Assembly: GCF_001644605.1 (NCBI RefSeq)
Contig: NZ_CP011388.1
Span: 2,632,501 to 2,696,500, forward strand
Source of the DNA: Paenibacillus swuensis
GTDB taxonomy: Bacteria; Bacillota; Bacilli; Paenibacillales; DY6
Reading direction: 5' to 3'
Length of the DNA: 64,000 bases
Shown: one piece after another, positions 61,467 through 64,000 of the stretch
Position numbering within the stretch: the stretch's first letter is position 1
Layout of the letters: each line of letters starts with the position of its first letter
Position numbers and translations under genes: made by a program
The notes under the pieces: generated by a model
Database searches by the model: none
Told to the model about the DNA's origin: nothing
What the model saw: only the letters and a program-made list of their open reading frames with translations

Positions 61467-62429
61467 ATGAAAGCATGGAGAAGAGGTTTTACCGCTTGTT
61501 TGGCTGTTGTGATGGTACTGGTGTTGGCCGCATGCAACACGAACAACGGCGAGGGCGGATCGAATGACGGCAAGAAGGTAATCGGCATGTCATTTCCGGC
61601 GGCGGACCATGGCTGGTTGGGCGCGATTATCAGTAATGCGGAGGACGAGGCGAAAGCGCAAGGTGTGGAGTATGTCATTACGACGGCGGACGACCCAAAT
61701 AAGCAGACGAACGATATTGAGGATCTCATCTCCAAAAAAGTGGACGCCATCGTCATGCTGCCTATTGAAACCGACGCGATGACCCCGGTTGCCGCGAAGG
61801 TCAAGAAAGCGGATATTCCGCTTATTATCGTCGATCGGGAGATCAACAGCGACGACTTTACAGCCCTTATTAAAGGCGACAACAAGGGCATCGGACTCGG
61901 CGCCGGCGATTATCTGGCGGATGTGTTGGGCGGCAAAGGGAATATTGTCGAAATTATCGGTGTACCGGCCAGTGTAACGACTATGCGCAGCGAAGGTTTC
62001 AAGGAAGCGATTGGAAAGCATCCGGACATGAAGATCATCGCAAGCCAGGCGGGCGATTTCCAAAAGGAGAAATCGTTGACGGTCATGCAGAACATTCTGC
62101 AGGCGAATCCGCAGATTGACGCGGTCTACACGCATGACGACGAGATGGCGCTCGGCGTTCTGCAAGCCATCAAGGAAGCTAACCGCACGGATATTCAGGT
62201 GGTGACGGGCGCCGGCGGGAACAAGGAAGTGTATAAGTTAATCCAGGAGGGCAGCGGGTTGATGAAGGCGACGTTTGAATACTCCCCGCTGATGGTAAAG
62301 GCCGCGGTGAAGACGGCGGTAGACATTGTGAACGGCAAGGAACCTGCCGAGAAAGTGATTACATTGGACGCGAAGAGAGTGACGAAGGATAACGTAGGCG
62401 AGATGTATGATGAGAACGCCAATTATTAA
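61467..62429 (+). CDS. Sugar ABC transporter substrate-binding lipoprotein (RbsB-like)
   Basis: A 320-residue periplasmic-binding-protein type I. The lipoprotein signal peptide ends in LVLAAC, with the lipid-bearing Cys near residue 22, a substrate for Lgt (8791-9780). The mature part begins after an Asn/Gly-rich linker with VIGMSFPAADHGWLGAIISN. It carries KKVDAIVMLPIETDAMTP and VDAVYTHDDEMALGVLQA-type DAVYTHDDEMALGVL, typical of ribose or galactose-like sugar binders. GGGGAGGG precedes the ATG. It is flanked by two RbsA-type ATPase genes and preceded by a cre site. Ligand unknown. Confidence 0.92.
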   Translation: MKAWRRGFTACLAVVMVLVLAACNTNNGEGGSNDGKKVIGMSFPAADHGWLGAIISNAEDEAKAQGVEYVITTADDPNKQTNDIEDLISKKVDAIVMLPIETDAMTPVAAKVKKADIPLIIVDREINSDDFTALIKGDNKGIGLGAGDYLADVLGGKGNIVEIIGVPASVTTMRSEGFKEAIGKHPDMKIIASQAGDFQKEKSLTVMQNILQANPQIDAVYTHDDEMALGVLQAIKEANRTDIQVVTGAGGNKEVYKLIQEGSGLMKATFEYSPLMVKAAVKTAVDIVNGKEPAEKVITLDAKRVTKDNVGEMYDENANY

Positions 62430-62442
62430 GGAATGACAAGCT

Positions 62443-62477
62443 GCAAGCCGCGGAGGGGCGAAACCTTTGCGGCTTGC
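62443..62477 (+). other. Intercistronic hairpin after binding-protein gene
   Basis: GCAAGCCGC and GCGGCTTGC form nine perfect pairs without a T run. Such stems often protect the abundant binding-protein message from 3' decay. Confidence 0.65.
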
Positions 62478-62507
62478 CATTACAGGTATAGAAGCGGGGA
62501 GAAGGGT

Positions 62508-64000
62508 ATGGAGGGCTATGTGCTGCAAATGCAGGGAATCAACAAGGCGTTCAACCAGGTACCCGTGTTGAAGGGTGTGAATCTGCAAGTCCGTCCCGGC
62601 GAAATCCACGCACTGCTCGGGGAGAACGGAGCGGGTAAATCCACGCTGATGAATATCCTCGGCGGCGTCCATCGACCGGATGCGGGCGAGTTGACCGTAA
62701 TGGGCGAGAGCGTCCGCTTCGACAGTCCTCGCTCTTCGAAAGCGAAGGGCATCTCGTTCATCCATCAGGAACTGAATGTGGTTACGGATCTAACGGTGTA
62801 TGCGAATCTGTATCTTGGACGTGAAAAGACAAACCGATATGGTTTTTTGAATACGGCAATGATGTGTGAGGGAGCTTCGAACGTGTTGAACCGAATGGGC
62901 TTGGAACTTGACCCCCGGAGGTACGTCAGGGATCTTGGCCCTTCCTACAAGCAGATGGTGGAAATTGCCCGCGCCCTGATGGAGGACGCCAAAGTCATCA
63001 TTATGGATGAGCCGACAACTTCGTTATCCGAGCATGAAGTCGAGCGATTGATGAGTCTGATGCGCACCTTGAAGGAAAGCGGGGTCAGCATCATCTACAT
63101 CTCCCACAAGTTGAAGGAAGTGCTGCGGATCTGCGATCGGTACACCGTGCTTCGCGACGGTACGGTAGCGGGCAACGGGGAGGTGCGGGACACCGATGAA
63201 GAGCAATTGACGAAGCTGATGGTAGGCCGAAGTGTAAGCGGACTTTCCTATTATCGGACGAGACCGAAAGGCGATGAAGCGCTGGCGGTGAATTGCTTAA
63301 GCAGTGTGCCGTGGTTTCGCAATGTATCATTCTCCGTTCAGCGGGGGGAGATTGTGGGGTTCATCGGCTTAGCGGGCGACGGCAGAACCGAGCTGTTCGA
63401 GCACATCATCGGCTATCGCAAGGGCGCGAAGGGCGAGTTGAGAATTCACGGCATTCCAAAGCGCATCCGTGATACGAAGCAGGCGCTGGAAGAAGGGATC
63501 GGCTTCGTGCCGAAGGATCGGAAGGAGAACGGCATCTTCAGGGATATGAGCGTGCTGCAGAATATGAGCGTGTCTTCACTGGATTCTTTCACGCATCAGG
63601 GACTCCTTCGGAAGCGAAAGGAAGAGGCGAAATTCGCCGAGTATCGGGATCGGTTGAACATTAAAGCGCCCGATTCGAGCGTGCTAATTACCGCGCTCAG
63701 CGGAGGCAATCAACAGAAGGTCATTCTCGCCCGCTGGCTGGAGGTCGATCCGGACATTCTGGTGTTCGACAATCCGACGCAAGGCATTGATGTCGGGGCC
63801 AAGAGCGAAGTGTATCAATTGATTATGAATCTGGCGGAGCGGGGGAAGGCAATTATTCTCTTGTCCTCCGAGGTTTCCGAACTGCAGAAGCTATGCGACG
63901 AGGTGAACGTGATGTATCAAGGTGAGATTACGGCGCGGCTCGGCCGGGATGAGATTACAGAAGAAACCGTCATGTTGTACGCAACCGGCGCCAGAAGGGA
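62508..64000 (+). CDS. Sugar ABC transporter ATPase, RbsA type (second copy, 3' end outside window)
   Basis: At least 497 codons, open to the window edge. Being near the usual 500-residue length, only the extreme C terminus is missing. N-half: Walker A GENGAGKST, HQELN after the Q-loop, signature-like LGPSYKQMVEIARALM, Walker B VIIMDEPTTSLS, H-loop YISHKLKEV. C-half: degenerate GLAGDGRTELFEHI (Lys replaced by Arg, the normal RbsA state), LSGGNQQKVILARWL and ILVFDNPTQGIDVGA, where Asn replaces the usual Glu after the Walker B Asp. The ATG follows GGGGAGAAGGG. Permease genes are expected just downstream. Confidence 0.92.
   Translation, partial: MEGYVLQMQGINKAFNQVPVLKGVNLQVRPGEIHALLGENGAGKSTLMNILGGVHRPDAGELTVMGESVRFDSPRSSKAKGISFIHQELNVVTDLTVYANLYLGREKTNRYGFLNTAMMCEGASNVLNRMGLELDPRRYVRDLGPSYKQMVEIARALMEDAKVIIMDEPTTSLSEHEVERLMSLMRTLKESGVSIIYISHKLKEVLRICDRYTVLRDGTVAGNGEVRDTDEEQLTKLMVGRSVSGLSYYRTRPKGDEALAVNCLSSVPWFRNVSFSVQRGEIVGFIGLAGDGRTELFEHIIGYRKGAKGELRIHGIPKRIRDTKQALEEGIGFVPKDRKENGIFRDMSVLQNMSVSSLDSFTHQGLLRKRKEEAKFAEYRDRLNIKAPDSSVLITALSGGNQQKVILARWLEVDPDILVFDNPTQGIDVGAKSEVYQLIMNLAERGKAIILLSSEVSELQKLCDEVNVMYQGEITARLGRDEITEETVMLYATGARR

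Overview
The window looks like a chromosomal segment of a Paenibacillus-type member of the Bacillota. This is inference from gene content, since no database was searched. Supporting points are a Bacillus-like 23S rRNA followed by a tRNA cluster, several blocks of Bacillus-type synteny (hprK-lgt-ppaX-yvoF; hisZGDBHAFI; trxB...rapZ-yvcK-whiA-HPr; cggR-gapA-pgk-tpiA-gpmI-eno; secG-yvaK-rnr-smpB-ssrA), strong AGGAGG-type ribosome sites, frequent TTG/GTG starts, and moderate G+C with local GC-rich and AT-rich patches.

Layout. 1-4260: end of an rRNA operon (tRNA-Ala, 23S, then eight tRNAs). No 5S gene is visible after the 23S, and a long processing stem brackets it. 4346-11003: tagO (wall teichoic acid), a PucR-type regulator, the multi-sugar ABC ATPase msmX, and hprK-lgt-ppaX-yvoF. 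11026-13478, minus strand: ald and its probable activator adeR. 13615-22324: complete histidine operon hisZGDBHAFIE plus hisJ, then prs, which makes the shared precursor PRPP. 22425-23053: a tandem array of short palindromes. 23221-31798: a stalk-domain secreted protein, a TPR protein, trxB, glk, rapZ, yvcK, whiA and an HPr-like protein. 31905-38937: cell-surface genes (SIMPL protein, two tandem stalk-domain paralogues, an MBOAT acyltransferase and an SGNH-like partner). 39044-39951, minus strand: clpP and tRNA-Arg. 40056-48212: glycolytic operon with a recognisable CggR operator, interrupted between pgk and tpiA by a second palindrome array and a long inverted repeat. 48368-54453: a sugar-phosphate isomerase-like gene, secG, a carboxylesterase, rnr, smpB and tmRNA. 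54418-55250: tandem modules that repeat the 3' end of tmRNA. 55332-64000: accessory genes, namely a small protein with a retropepsin-like protease, an ArsR regulator with an Old Yellow Enzyme, a membrane protein, and an AraC-regulated sugar ABC system that runs off the window end.

The most unusual observations are the two palindrome arrays (22650-23053 and 43584-44222). Their spacer sequences differ, but both carry the same core (TAGCG-N4-CGCTA type) and the same strict geometry: core-to-core distances alternate 51 and 61-63 bp, giving a 112-114 bp period. The second array sits inside the glycolytic operon. The ssrA-derived tandem modules are the next most notable feature and look like repeated integration scars or a structured RNA array.
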